Counted from the first letter of the stretch, positions 33,065-41,772 are shown. The stretch: DNA of 64,000 nucleotides from Couchioplanes azureus (GCF_014648355.1 NZ_BMQY01000007.1:62001-126000); one strand, 5' to 3'. The notes: generated by a model from the letters alone, not told the origin. Numbers and translations: made by a program.

Positions 33065-34168
33065 TCAGGACTCTACGCGGATATTGTTCGCGTTCGGTAA
33101 GGGCTCCACACCGGAGGGTTGCGGCGGACGACGATCGAAAACGACCACGGCGCGACCTGTAAGAGATCCCGCGGCCAGCCGGGAGTAGGCCTCGTCGACC
33201 GCGTCGAACCCGAACTCCTCGACCCGGTTGTGGATCAGGCCGGCGCCGGCCAGGGCGATCGCCTCCTGGGTGTCCGCGATCGTGGCGCCCTGGAAGGTGT
33301 AGACCTCGCCGTCGCGCGGCAGCGTGCCGAACCAGGGCTTCGCGAGCCGGCCGCCCGCCGACCCCACCAGCCCGTAGGCCCCGCCCGCCCGGACCGCCGC
33401 GACGCCCGCGGCGATGGTCTCGTCGGTGCCGACGAAGTCGAGCACCGCGTCCGCGCCGGCGCGCCCGGTGAGCTGCCGCAGGCGCCCGGCCGTCGAGGCG
33501 TCCACGCCGTCCACCGGCACCGCCCCGGCCTCCTGCGCGAGCGCGCGCCGGTCCGGGCCGGGATCGACGGCCACCACCCGGGCCGCGGTGAGCGCCCGCA
33601 GGAACTGCACCGCGAACAGCCCCAGGCCGCCTGCGCCGAGCACCACCGCGGTGCCGCCGGCGGTGATCCGCGGCAGCGCCCGCCGGACCGCGTGGTAGGC
33701 CGTGGCGCCCGCGTCGGTCAGCGGGCCGGCGTGCGCCGGGTCGAGCCCGCCCAGCGGCAGCAGGCCGCGGCGGCCGGTCACCAGGACGTAGTCCGCGAGG
33801 CCGCCGTCGCGCCCGTACCCGCGGCCGGCGAGTCCGTGCGGGCAGTCGTTGTCCAGTCCCCGGACGCAGAACCAGCAGGTGCCGCAGGAGGCCGCGGCGG
33901 CCAGCGCGACCGCGTCGCCCTCGGCGAGGCCGTCGACGCCGGCGCCGAGCGCGGCGACCCAGCCGGCGGTCTCGTGGCCCAGGGTGAACGGCACCGTCCA
34001 GCCCAGCCGCTCGCCGCCCGAGCGCGGCATCCGCCGCATCGTCAGGTCCGAGCGGCACAGCCCGCAACCGGCCACCCGCACCAGCACCTGCCCGGCTGCC
34101 GGCGCCGGCACCGGCACCTCGGCCGCCCGCGGCGCGCCGCCCCACTCGACCATCCGGTACGCCCGCAT
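33065..34168 (-). CDS. Zinc-dependent alcohol dehydrogenase (MDR) in the sterol island
   Basis: This roughly 367-residue MDR enzyme has catalytic zinc ligands CGLCRSD and LGHETAGWV, and a structural zinc loop CGTCWFCVRGLDNDC. The NAD-binding loop is VVLGAGGLGLFAVQFLRAL. ATG 34168 or GTG 34180 could be the start, and neither has a strong Shine-Dalgarno. A KstR-like box lies 23 bases upstream of the ATG, so it belongs to the sterol regulon. It could oxidise the 26-hydroxysteroid made by CYP125 or another secondary alcohol of the pathway (inference). Confidence 0.8.
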   Translation of the reverse strand: MRAYRMVEWGGAPRAAEVPVPAPAAGQVLVRVAGCGLCRSDLTMRRMPRSGGERLGWTVPFTLGHETAGWVAALGAGVDGLAEGDAVALAAAASCGTCWFCVRGLDNDCPHGLAGRGYGRDGGLADYVLVTGRRGLLPLGGLDPAHAGPLTDAGATAYHAVRRALPRITAGGTAVVLGAGGLGLFAVQFLRALTAARVVAVDPGPDRRALAQEAGAVPVDGVDASTAGRLRQLTGRAGADAVLDFVGTDETIAAGVAAVRAGGAYGLVGSAGGRLAKPWFGTLPRDGEVYTFQGATIADTQEAIALAGAGLIHNRVEEFGFDAVDEAYSRLAAGSLTGRAVVVFDRRPPQPSGVEPLPNANNIRVES

Positions 34169-34190
34169 CGTCTCGGCCACGCGCCAAGAG

Positions 34191-34204
34191 TGGAACACGT
34201 TCCT
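34191..34204. promoter_or_regulatory. KstR-like box for the alcohol dehydrogenase gene
   Basis: TGGAACACGTTCCT fits TnnAACnnGTTnnA except for the last base and has GGAACACGTTCC symmetry. It lies 23 bases from the dehydrogenase ATG. Confidence 0.6.
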
Positions 34205-34246
34205 GATGCGGTCAAGTCGCTGCATGGCCGCTCGTTGACCCAATAA

Positions 34247-34260
34247 TAGAACCAGTTCTA
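34247..34260. promoter_or_regulatory. KstR-type operator for the Rv3531c-like operon
   Basis: TAGAACCAGTTCTA is an exact TnnAACnnGTTnnA match. It ends 9 bases before the GTG of the downstream gene, again leaving no space for a ribosome-binding site. Confidence 0.82.
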
Positions 34261-34269
34261 CCATGAGCC

Positions 34270-35427
34270 GTGCTCACCCAGCCGTTCACGGAAGCGATCC
34301 ACCAGGCGGAGAAGATCATCGCCGGGGCCCCGCACGTCCGCGACGACCAGGACCTCGCCGAGGGGTACGACTACCTCGCCGGCAGCATCCGGGCCTCGCT
34401 GCAGATGGCCTGGGCCTACGACCGCGACTTCCCGTACTTCGTCCGGTCCACCGGGCCCTACACCAAGCTGGGTCTGGACAACCCGGACACGCTCTACTTC
34501 CACGCCTGGCTGCGCGACGACGCGGAATACGTGGTCACCGGCCGCCGCGGCACCACGAGCGACCTGAGCTTCCAGGTCCTCGACGGCGACTACTCACCGC
34601 TGGAGGTCCCGGGCAGCCTCGCCGCCTTCGACGACCGCGAGATCGAGATCGGCGACGACGGCGCGTTCCGGATCCGGTTCGGTCCCGGGCCGTCCGGCCG
34701 CAACGCCGTCGCGCTCGCGCCGGGCTCGGCCATGCTCGTGGTGCGCGAGGTGTTCAGCGACTGGGCCACGGAGCAGCCGGGCATGCTGCGCATCGCCCGT
34801 GCCGACCGGATCGGCCTGGCCCCGCCGCCACCGAGCCGCGACGCCCTCGCCAAGCGCTACCGGGTGGCCGGCAAGATCCTCATCAGCCGGCTGCGCACCT
34901 TCCTCGCCTTCGCCGAGCGGTTCTATCTCGGGCTGCCGGTGAACACCCTCACCGCGCCCCGCCCGACGCCCGGCGGCCTGGCCACCCAGTATTCCTCGGT
35001 GGGCCACTACGACCTCGGCGACGACCGGGCGATGGTGCTCACCGTGCCCGCCTCCGACGCCCCGTACCAGGGCATCCAGCTGGGCAGCATGTGGTACGTC
35101 TCGCTGGACTACATCCACCACCAGACGAGCCTGACCGTGCCGCAGGCGCGCGTCGATCCCGACGGGATGATCCGGTACGTCGTCAGCGAGCGCGACCCGG
35201 GCGTGGCGAACTGGCTGGAGTGCACCGGCCACCGCCGCGGCTACATCCAGCTGCGCTGGCAGCGGCTGTCCCGCGCGCTGACCGCCGAGGACGGGCCGCA
35301 GGTGGAGGTCGTCGCGGTGGAGGACGTGCCGAAGCTGCTGCCGTACGCCGAGCCGGTCGAGCCGGCCGCATACCGGGAGCGGATCGCCGCCCGGCAGGCC
35401 GCGGTGGCGTCCCGGATGCTGGGGTGA
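34270..35427 (+). CDS. Rv3531c-like conserved protein of the sterol regulon
   Basis: This 385-residue protein heads a three-gene operon whose order (this gene, SDR, sulfotransferase-like) matches Rv3531c-Rv3530c-Rv3529c of M. tuberculosis. DNPDTLYFHAWLRDDAEYVVTG, RYRVAGKILISRLRTFLAFAE and MWYVSLDYIHHQTSLT resemble DUF1214-type proteins. No signal peptide or catalytic motif is seen. A perfect KstR operator precedes the GTG, so a role in sterol uptake or catabolism is likely, but none is established. Synteny and length give the assignment; the biochemical function is unknown. Confidence 0.75.
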   Translation: MLTQPFTEAIHQAEKIIAGAPHVRDDQDLAEGYDYLAGSIRASLQMAWAYDRDFPYFVRSTGPYTKLGLDNPDTLYFHAWLRDDAEYVVTGRRGTTSDLSFQVLDGDYSPLEVPGSLAAFDDREIEIGDDGAFRIRFGPGPSGRNAVALAPGSAMLVVREVFSDWATEQPGMLRIARADRIGLAPPPPSRDALAKRYRVAGKILISRLRTFLAFAERFYLGLPVNTLTAPRPTPGGLATQYSSVGHYDLGDDRAMVLTVPASDAPYQGIQLGSMWYVSLDYIHHQTSLTVPQARVDPDGMIRYVVSERDPGVANWLECTGHRRGYIQLRWQRLSRALTAEDGPQVEVVAVEDVPKLLPYAEPVEPAAYRERIAARQAAVASRMLG

Positions 35428-36206
35428 GCGCGATGCTGGCGGACAAGGTCGTGCTGGTCGCCGGGGTCGGGCCGGGGCTGGGGCGGGCCGTCGCGGTCCG
35501 CGCCGCGCAGGCCGGCGCGGACGTGGTGCTGGCCGCCCGCACCGAATCCTTCCTGGCCGAGGTGGCGGGGAAGGTGACCGCCGCGGGCCGCCGGGCACTG
35601 GCCGTGCCCACCGACCTCACCGACGACGCGGCCGCCCGGCGGCTGGCCGACGCCGCGCTGGCCGGGTTCGGCCGGGTCGACGCGCTGGTGAACAACGCCT
35701 TCGTGATGCCGCCGATGCGCGGCCTGGGCACGGTGGACCTCGACGACCTGCGGGCCGGCTTCGAGACCAACGTGCTCGCCGCGCTGCGGCTGACCCGGCT
35801 GCTCACCCCGGCGCTGGTAACGTCCGGCGGCTCGGTGGTGATGGTCAACTCGGCGGTGCTGCGGCATTCCCGGCACCCGTTCGGGCCGTACAAGCTCGCC
35901 AAGGCGGGGCTGCTCGCCGTGGCGCAGAACCTGGCCGGCGAGCTGGGCCCGCACGGCGTCCGGGTCAACTCGGTGGCGCCCGGCTGGATCTGGGCGGACA
36001 GCCTGCGGGCCTGGTTCGACCACCAGGCCGCCCGGCGCGGGGTGCCGGCCCGGCAGATCTACGACGAGACCGCGGCCACCACGGACCTGCGCCGGCTGCC
36101 GGAGCCGGACGAGATCGCCGACGCCGTCCTCTTCCTCGCCTCCGACCTCGCCCGCGGCATCACCGGCCAGTGCCTCGACGTCAACTGCGGAGAATTCCAC
36201 CACTGA
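35424..36206 (+). CDS. SDR oxidoreductase (Rv3530c homolog)
   Basis: This 260-residue short-chain dehydrogenase has the unusual cofactor loop VAGVGPGLGRAVA, DALVNNAFVMPPM (NNA), VNSAVLRH (Ser) and GPYKLAKAG (YxxxK). It ends in ASDLARGITGQCLDVNCGEFHH. The GxxPGLG loop and the CLDVNCGE end fit a subgroup seen in steroid clusters. It overlaps its neighbour upstream as GTGA and is followed by the sulfotransferase-like gene after 15 bases. It probably oxidises or reduces a hydroxy/oxo group of a sterol intermediate; the substrate is unknown. Confidence 0.8.
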   Translation: MSAMLADKVVLVAGVGPGLGRAVAVRAAQAGADVVLAARTESFLAEVAGKVTAAGRRALAVPTDLTDDAAARRLADAALAGFGRVDALVNNAFVMPPMRGLGTVDLDDLRAGFETNVLAALRLTRLLTPALVTSGGSVVMVNSAVLRHSRHPFGPYKLAKAGLLAVAQNLAGELGPHGVRVNSVAPGWIWADSLRAWFDHQAARRGVPARQIYDETAATTDLRRLPEPDEIADAVLFLASDLARGITGQCLDVNCGEFHH

Positions 36207-36221
36207 GCCCGGGGGAGCGGC

Positions 36222-37400
36222 ATGCACACCACCCGCACCGACGTGGGTACGGTCGACGACCTGCACGCCGCGGCCACCCGGCTCACCGGCCTGGACGACT
36301 TCGGCGGCGACGACTACCTCGACGGCCTGCGGGTGCTGCTGGCCTCGTACGCGAGCGAGAGTGCCCTCACCCCGGCCGGCAGCAAGGCGACCCGGGCGAT
36401 GGTCCGCGCGGCGCTGGTGTCCCGACTGCTCAGCGAGGCCGCCTGGCGGCAGCGTCCGGAGCACGCGTCGGTGGCCGTGACTCGCCCGATCTTCGTGACC
36501 GGCCTGCCGCGCACCGGCACCACGGCCCTGCACCGCCTGCTCGCCGCCGACCCGGCCCACCAGGGCCTCGAGCTCTGGCTCGCCGAGGCGCCGCAGCCCC
36601 GCCCGCCGCGCCGGGACTGGGAGTCCCATCCCGTCTACGCCATGCTGCAGGCCGGGTTCGCCGCGCACCACGAGTCGGACCCGGAGTTCACGGGCATCCA
36701 CTACACCGCCGCGGACCAGGTCGAGGAGTGCTGGCGGCTGCTGTGCCAGTCGATGCGGTCGGTGTCCTTCGAGTGCCTGGCCCACATCCCGTCGTACTCC
36801 GCCTGGCTCGCCGCGCAGGACTGGGCGGCGGCCTACCGCCGGCACCGGCGCAACCTGCAACTGATCGGCCTGCCCGACCGCGACCGCCGCTGGGTGCTGA
36901 AGAACCCGAGCCACCTGTTCGCCCTGGACGCGCTGCTGGGCGCCTATCCCGACGCCGTGGTGATCCAGACCCACCGGGCGCCGCGCACCGCGATCGCGTC
37001 GGTGTGCAGCCTGAACGCCCGGGCCGCGCGCGGCTGGTCCGAGCGGTTCGCCGGCGCGACGCTCGGGCGCGGGCAGCTCGCGCTCTGGTCGCGGGGCGTG
37101 CGCCGGTTCCTCGCCGACCGGGCGCGGCACGCCCCGGAGCACTTCGTCGACGTCGGCTACGACCACTTCGTGGCCGATCCGCTCGGGACCGTCGCGGCGA
37201 TCTACGACCGGCTGGGTCTCCCGCTCACCCCGCAGGGGCGGTCCGCGATGGAGGCGCTGCACGCCCGGAGCCGCTCGGGTCCCGCGCGCCCCGCGCACCG
37301 GTACGAGCTCGCCGACTTCGGGCTGACCGCGGCCGAGGTGGACGACGCGTTCGGCGACTACCTGGCCGCCCACCCCGGCGTCAGCCCATCGGGCCGATGA
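36222..37400 (+). CDS. Sulfotransferase-family protein (Rv3529c homolog)
   Basis: This 392-residue protein has the PAPS-binding P-loop-like motif IFVTGLPRTGTTALHRLLAADP (about residues 88-109), a 3'-phosphate motif region (WVLKNPSHLFALDALLGAYPDAVVIQTHRAP) and VDVGYDHFVADPLGTVAAIYDRLGL near the C-terminus. Proteins of this type occur at the end of a KstR-regulated operon in mycobacteria, where no acceptor is known. Steroid sulfation is an obvious but untested idea. GGGGGAG lies 8 bases before the ATG. Its last 20 bases overlap the convergent LLM gene. Confidence 0.78.
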   Translation: MHTTRTDVGTVDDLHAAATRLTGLDDFGGDDYLDGLRVLLASYASESALTPAGSKATRAMVRAALVSRLLSEAAWRQRPEHASVAVTRPIFVTGLPRTGTTALHRLLAADPAHQGLELWLAEAPQPRPPRRDWESHPVYAMLQAGFAAHHESDPEFTGIHYTAADQVEECWRLLCQSMRSVSFECLAHIPSYSAWLAAQDWAAAYRRHRRNLQLIGLPDRDRRWVLKNPSHLFALDALLGAYPDAVVIQTHRAPRTAIASVCSLNARAARGWSERFAGATLGRGQLALWSRGVRRFLADRARHAPEHFVDVGYDHFVADPLGTVAAIYDRLGLPLTPQGRSAMEALHARSRSGPARPAHRYELADFGLTAAEVDDAFGDYLAAHPGVSPSGR

Positions 37401-38253
37401 TCTCGTCCGCGAACCGGCGCAGCGAGTCCACCTTGGCGGCCACCGGCGCGTCGAAGCCGATCCGCTGCGCCAGCCAGGGCATCACGATCGCGTCGGTGAC
37501 CCCGATGTCGGCCTGCCGGCGGAAGCCGTCGAGGCCGGGGGCGTCCACGCACACCGCCTGGATCTCGAACGGCTCGCCGTCGCGGCCGTACTCGCCGCGC
37601 CACCGGGCCAGGCGCGCGATGGTATCCGCCAGGTCGTCGAAGCGGATCATGGCCGAGGTCCAGCCGTCGCCGGTGCGCGCCGCGCGGCGCAACGCCGGCT
37701 CGGCGTGCCCGCCCACGTAGATCGGCACCGGCTCGCTCGGCGCGGGGCTCATCTGCAACCGGCCGAAGTCGAAGTGCTTGCCGTGGTACTCCACCATGCC
37801 GCCGCCGAGGATGAGCCGCAGCACCTCGATCGCCTCGTCGGCCCGGCCCGCCCGCTCCGCGAACGGGGCGCCGCACCACAGCGACTCCTCGGGATTCCAG
37901 CCGAGCCCGACGCCGAGGCCGAACCGGTTGCCGGTCAGGTTCGCCACCGAGCCGACCTGGCGGGCCAGCAGCACCGGATTGCGCGGCCCGAGCTTGAGGA
38001 CCTGGGTGTAGAAGCGGATCCGCCCGGTGACCGCGCCCAGCGCCGCGGCGGTGACCATCGGGTCGGCCCACGGCGTGTCGGCGGTCCAGAACCGCCGGCC
38101 GTCCGAGGTGTACGGGTAGGCCGCGCCGGCGTGCTCACCGTAGAAGATGGAGTCCGGCAGGGCGATCGCCGAGAAGCCGCACTCCTCGGCGGTCCGGGCG
38201 AGCTCGGCGAGCTGGTCCAGCGGGTTCAGCGCGATGCCGAGGGTGAACTTCAT
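37381..38253 (-). CDS. LLM-class flavin/F420-dependent oxidoreductase
   Basis: This 290-residue luciferase-like protein shows FTLGIALNPLDQLAELARTAEECGFSAIALPDSIF, RIRFYTQVLKLGPRNPVLLARQVGSVANLTGNRFGLGVGLGWNPEE and VPIYVGGHAEPALRRAARTGDGW, the standard barrel and cofactor-binding blocks. The subgroup cofactor could be F420 or FMN. It is the third gene of fadE26-fadE27-LLM, with an ATGA overlap to fadE27, and should act on a sterol-derived substrate. Its function is not known. Confidence 0.8.
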   Translation of the reverse strand: MKFTLGIALNPLDQLAELARTAEECGFSAIALPDSIFYGEHAGAAYPYTSDGRRFWTADTPWADPMVTAAALGAVTGRIRFYTQVLKLGPRNPVLLARQVGSVANLTGNRFGLGVGLGWNPEESLWCGAPFAERAGRADEAIEVLRLILGGGMVEYHGKHFDFGRLQMSPAPSEPVPIYVGGHAEPALRRAARTGDGWTSAMIRFDDLADTIARLARWRGEYGRDGEPFEIQAVCVDAPGLDGFRRQADIGVTDAIVMPWLAQRIGFDAPVAAKVDSLRRFADEIIGPMG

Positions 38254-39284
38254 TCGAAGACCCCCGCACGTTCGACCGGCGACCGCAGGGTGTCGCCGAG
38301 GGCCAGCAACTGCGCCGTGGCACCACCCAGCAGGAACTCGTGGTACTTGGCGGCGAGGAAGTACCGGTGCAGCGGATAGTCGGCGTCGATGCCGACCCCG
38401 CCGTGGACGTGCACCGCGGTGTGCGCCACCCGGTGCCCCGCCTCGGTGGCCCAGAAGCCGGCCGTGGCGACCTCGGCGGCGGCGCTCTGGTGCTCGCAGA
38501 GCCGCCAGGCGGCCTGCCACAGCGTGACCCGCAGGGCCTCGACGTCGATGTAGGCGTCGGCCAGCCGCTGGGCGACGGCCTGGAACGCCCCGATCGGCCG
38601 CTCGAACTGGACCCGGGTGCGCGCGTACTCCGCGGTCATCTCCAGGGCCCGTTCCACCACGCCGAGCTGCGCGGCGCACGTGCCGACCGTGGCGGACGCG
38701 GCCAGCCACGGCCTCGCCGCCGGGTCGGCGAGCAGCCGGTCGCCGGCGACGACCGTGCCGGCGACCCGCAGCAGGCCCGCGCCGGGGCCGCCGGCCACCT
38801 GCTGTTCCTCCACGGTGACGCCGTCGTCGTCCGGCCTGACCAGGAAGATCCCCTCGGCCGCCGGCACCAGCAGCAGACCGGCGGCGGGCGCCGCCGGGAC
38901 GGACGGGACCGTGCCGTCCAGCCGCCAGCCGTCCTCGACCCGCTCGGCGGTCACCGTGCCGGTCGTGGCGGTGAGCACGATCTCGCCCCGGCTCGCCGGC
39001 ACGGCCCACCGGCCCACCTGCTCCTCGGTGCCGAACCGGGCCAGCGTGCCGGCCGCCACCACGATCGACGGCAGGTACGGCACGGCGGCCGCGGCCCGGC
39101 CCAGCTCGACCAGGACGGCGCACTGCTCCGGCAGCCCGTACCCCTCGCCGCCGGCCCGCTTGGGCAGGGCGGCGGCGAGCACGCCCGCGCCGGCCAGCGC
39201 CGGCCACAGCGGACGGCCGGAGGCCGCCAGGTCCCGCGTGAGGGCGGCCAGCTCCCGCGCCTCGTCGCTCACCGAGAAGTCCAC
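38250..39284 (-). CDS. fadE27: ChsE5-type acyl-CoA dehydrogenase (FadE27), side chain
   Basis: This 344-residue acyl-CoA dehydrogenase paralog has MDFSVSDEARELAALTRDLA, LPKRAGGEGYGLPEQ, QFERPIGAFQAVAQRLADAYIDVEALRVTLWQAAW and HVHGGVGIDADYPLHRYFLAAKYHEFLLGG, typical of the FadE27 subunit. In mycobacteria FadE26 and FadE27 (ChsE4-ChsE5) form an alpha2beta2 enzyme with one FAD site per heterodimer, which desaturates 3-oxocholest-4-en-26-oyl-CoA. It follows fadE26 by 10 bases. Confidence 0.86.
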   Translation of the reverse strand: MDFSVSDEARELAALTRDLAASGRPLWPALAGAGVLAAALPKRAGGEGYGLPEQCAVLVELGRAAAAVPYLPSIVVAAGTLARFGTEEQVGRWAVPASRGEIVLTATTGTVTAERVEDGWRLDGTVPSVPAAPAAGLLLVPAAEGIFLVRPDDDGVTVEEQQVAGGPGAGLLRVAGTVVAGDRLLADPAARPWLAASATVGTCAAQLGVVERALEMTAEYARTRVQFERPIGAFQAVAQRLADAYIDVEALRVTLWQAAWRLCEHQSAAAEVATAGFWATEAGHRVAHTAVHVHGGVGIDADYPLHRYFLAAKYHEFLLGGATAQLLALGDTLRSPVERAGVFE

Positions 39285-39294
39285 GTCAGCACCC

Positions 39295-40473
39295 CTATCG
39301 GCGCACGGGCAGGCCGAGCGGCCCGGCCGCGATGATGTCCCGCTGCACCTCGTTGGTGCCGCCGCCGAACGTCAGGATCAGCGACGCGCGGTGCATGCGC
39401 TCGATCCGGCCGTGCAGCAGCGCGCCGGGCGAGCCGGCCCGGACCGTGGCGGCCGGGCCGAGCACCTCCATGAGCAGGCGGTACGCCTCGACCGCCAGCT
39501 CGGTGCCGTACACCTTGCCGGCCGAGGCCCCGGCTGCGGCGAGCGTGCCGTCGCCGTCGGACGCCGTGCGCCAGTTGAACAGCTTCAGCACCTCGGTACG
39601 GGCGTGCACCCGGGCCAGGTGCAGCCGGACCCACTCCTGGTCGATCACCCGCCGGCCGTCGCCGAGCCGGGTCTGCCCGGCCCAGTCGGCGACCTCGCGC
39701 AGCGCCCGGCGCAGCGGCGCGGCCGGGGTGAGCGCCACCCGCTCGTGGTTGAGCTGGTCGGTGATCAGCCGCCAGCCCTGGTTCTCCGCGCCCACCAGCG
39801 CGGTCGCCGGGACCCGGACGTCGGCGTAGTAGGTCGCGCTGGTGGTCGGCCCGGCCACCGTGCGCACCGGCGTCCAGGAGAAGCCGGGCGCGTCGGTGGG
39901 GACGATGAGGATGGACAGCCCTTTGTGCCGGGGGGCGTCCGGATCGGTCCGGCAGGCGAGCCACACGTAGTCGGCGTACTGGATCAGGCTCGTCCACATC
40001 TTCTGGCCGGTGACGACGTAGTGGTCGCCGTCGCGGACCGCCCGGGTGCGCAGCGCCGCGAGGTCGGTGCCGGCGTCCGGCTCGGAGTAGCCGATGGAGA
40101 AGTGGATCTCGCCGGCGGCGATCCGCGGGAGCAGTTCGGCGCGCTGCGCGGGCGTGCCGTGGCGCATGATCGTCGGGCCGACCGTGTAGAGCGTCAGGAA
40201 CGGCACCGGGACGCCGGCCATCGCGGCCTCGTCGGCGAAGACGAGCTGCTCCATCCGGGACCGCCCGCCACCGCCGTGCTCCACCGGCCAGCCGAGCGCC
40301 AGCCAGCCGTCGCGCCCCAGCTGGCGCACCACGCTCCGGTACGCCTGGCCGTCGCCGTACTCGCCGTTCTCGTCGGTCAGTGCCGCGCGCAGCGCCGGCG
40401 TCATCAGGTCGGCGAAGTACGCCCGGAGCTGCCGGCGCAGCTGCACGTGCTCCGGCGTGTATCCCACGTGCAT
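39295..40473 (-). CDS. fadE26: ChsE4-type acyl-CoA dehydrogenase (FadE26), side chain
   Basis: This 392-residue protein is close by eye to FadE26: YTPEHVQLRRQLRAYFADLMTP, GRDGWLALGWPVEHGGGGRSRMEQLVFADEA, HFSIGYSEPDAGTDLAALRTRAVRDGDHYVVTGQKMWTSLIQYADYVWLACRT, DQLNHERVAL and LTFGGGTNEVQRDIIA. It pairs with FadE27 to introduce the first double bond in the side chain after FadD19 activation. The ATG is 22 bases from a perfect KstR box shared with divergent fadA6. Confidence 0.9.
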   Translation of the reverse strand: MHVGYTPEHVQLRRQLRAYFADLMTPALRAALTDENGEYGDGQAYRSVVRQLGRDGWLALGWPVEHGGGGRSRMEQLVFADEAAMAGVPVPFLTLYTVGPTIMRHGTPAQRAELLPRIAAGEIHFSIGYSEPDAGTDLAALRTRAVRDGDHYVVTGQKMWTSLIQYADYVWLACRTDPDAPRHKGLSILIVPTDAPGFSWTPVRTVAGPTTSATYYADVRVPATALVGAENQGWRLITDQLNHERVALTPAAPLRRALREVADWAGQTRLGDGRRVIDQEWVRLHLARVHARTEVLKLFNWRTASDGDGTLAAAGASAGKVYGTELAVEAYRLLMEVLGPAATVRAGSPGALLHGRIERMHRASLILTFGGGTNEVQRDIIAAGPLGLPVRR

Positions 40474-40495
40474 GGCATGCCCCGATCCGCTAGAT

Positions 40496-40509
40496 TAGAA
40501 CAGGTTCTA
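40496..40509. promoter_or_regulatory. KstR-type operator between fadE26 and fadA6
   Basis: TAGAACAGGTTCTA is an exact TnnAACnnGTTnnA match, 22 bases from the fadE26 ATG and 30 from the fadA6 GTG. It can serve both divergent genes. No KstR2-type box was seen here. Confidence 0.82.
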
Positions 40510-40539
40510 GTAGAGACGATGGGGCGGAGGGCGTCAACC

Positions 40540-41670
40540 GTGGAGGCGTTTCTGGTCGGTGCCGTCCGCAGCCCCGTCGGCCGCCGCGGCGGCGCGCTGT
40601 CCGCGGTCCACCCGGCGGACCTGGGCGCGCACGTCATCTGCGCACTGCTGGCACGCACGGGTGTCGATCCAGGCGCCGTCGACGACGTCGTCTTCGGCTG
40701 TGTGGACACGATCGGCCCGCAGTCCGGCGACATCGCCCGCACCAGCTGGCTCGCCGCGGGGCTGCCCGAGCACGTGCCCGGCGTGACGGTCGACCGGCAG
40801 TGCGGTTCCGCCCAGCAGGCGGTCCACTTCGCCGCGCAGGCGGTGCTGAGCGGCACGGCCGACCTCGTCGTGGCCGGGGGCGTGCAGAGCATGAGCCAGG
40901 TGCCGATCGGCGCCGCCATGGCCCCGCACGGGCCGTACGCGGGCTCCGCCGGATGGACCGCCCGCTACGGCGACCGGGAGATCTCGCAGTTCCGCAGCGC
41001 CGACGAGATCGCCGCCAAGTGGGGCCTGGCCCGCACGGAGCTGGAGGCGTACGCGCTGACCAGCCACCGGCGGGCGATCCGCGCGATCGACCAGGGCCGG
41101 TTCACCGCCGAGATCGCGCCGCTGGACGGGTGCGGCACCGACGAGGGCCCGCGCCGGGACACCTCGGCCGCGCGGATGGCCGCGCTCGCACCGCTGCGCC
41201 CGGACGGCGTCACCACCGCGGCCACCTCCAGCCAGCTCGCCGACGGTGCCGCCGCCCTGCTCGTCGCCTCCGCGGCCGCCGTCCGCACGCACGGGTTGCG
41301 GCCCCGCGCCCGGATCCACCACCTCAGCGCCCGCGGCGACGATCCCGTCCTGATGCTCACCGCCCCGTTCGAGGCCACCGCGCACGCGCTGCGCCGCACC
41401 GGGCTGGCGATCGGCGACATCGACCTGTGCGAGGTCAACGAGGCGTTCGCCGCCGTGGTGCTCGCCTGGCTGCGCGAGACGGGCGCCGACCCGCAGCGGG
41501 TCAACGTCAACGGCGGCGCGATCGCGCTCGGGCATCCGCTCGGCGCCACCGGCGCGCGGCTGCTCACCTCGCTGCTGCACGAGCTGGAACGCACCGGCGG
41601 GCGCTACGGCCTGCTGACCATGTGCGAGGGCGGGGGACAGGCGAACGTCACGGTCATCGAGCGCTGCTGA
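40540..41670 (+). CDS. fadA6: Beta-ketothiolase FadA6-type
   Basis: This 376-residue thiolase shows the FadA6 blocks DDVVFGCVDTIGPQSGDIARTSWLAAG, VDRQCGSAQQAVHFAAQAV (Cys88), YGDREISQFRSADEIAAKWGLAR, RARIHHLSARGDDPVLMLTAPFEAT and a C-terminal LLTMCEGGGQANVTVIERC. Mycobacterial FadA6 cleaves a ring C/D-derived beta-ketoacyl-CoA late in HIP degradation. A GTG start (GGCGGAGGG before it) is chosen over ATG 40519. Unlike the mycobacterial gene, it is separated from the ipd genes and shares a KstR-type operator with fadE26. Confidence 0.85.
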   Translation: MEAFLVGAVRSPVGRRGGALSAVHPADLGAHVICALLARTGVDPGAVDDVVFGCVDTIGPQSGDIARTSWLAAGLPEHVPGVTVDRQCGSAQQAVHFAAQAVLSGTADLVVAGGVQSMSQVPIGAAMAPHGPYAGSAGWTARYGDREISQFRSADEIAAKWGLARTELEAYALTSHRRAIRAIDQGRFTAEIAPLDGCGTDEGPRRDTSAARMAALAPLRPDGVTTAATSSQLADGAAALLVASAAAVRTHGLRPRARIHHLSARGDDPVLMLTAPFEATAHALRRTGLAIGDIDLCEVNEAFAAVVLAWLRETGADPQRVNVNGGAIALGHPLGATGARLLTSLLHELERTGGRYGLLTMCEGGGQANVTVIERC

Positions 41671-41772
41671 GCTTGCCGTTCCTCCTCCGGCACCAGCCGG
41701 GCGGTCGCGCGAGACCAGCAGAGGGCTGGGCGCGGCCGCGGTGCAGTCTGGCCGGCTCCGTGCTGCGCGGCA

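Noticed and set aside
34263..35423. ATG at 34263 as the start of a long frame leading into the SDR gene
   Set aside because: The translation before 35424 is Arg/Pro-rich shadow; the frame starting GTG 34270 encodes the recognisable Rv3531c-like protein.
38617..40539. Long plus-strand frame that continues into fadA6
   Set aside because: The part before fadA6 is antisense to fadE26 and fadE27 and low in complexity; the thiolase fold begins only at the GTG at 40540.
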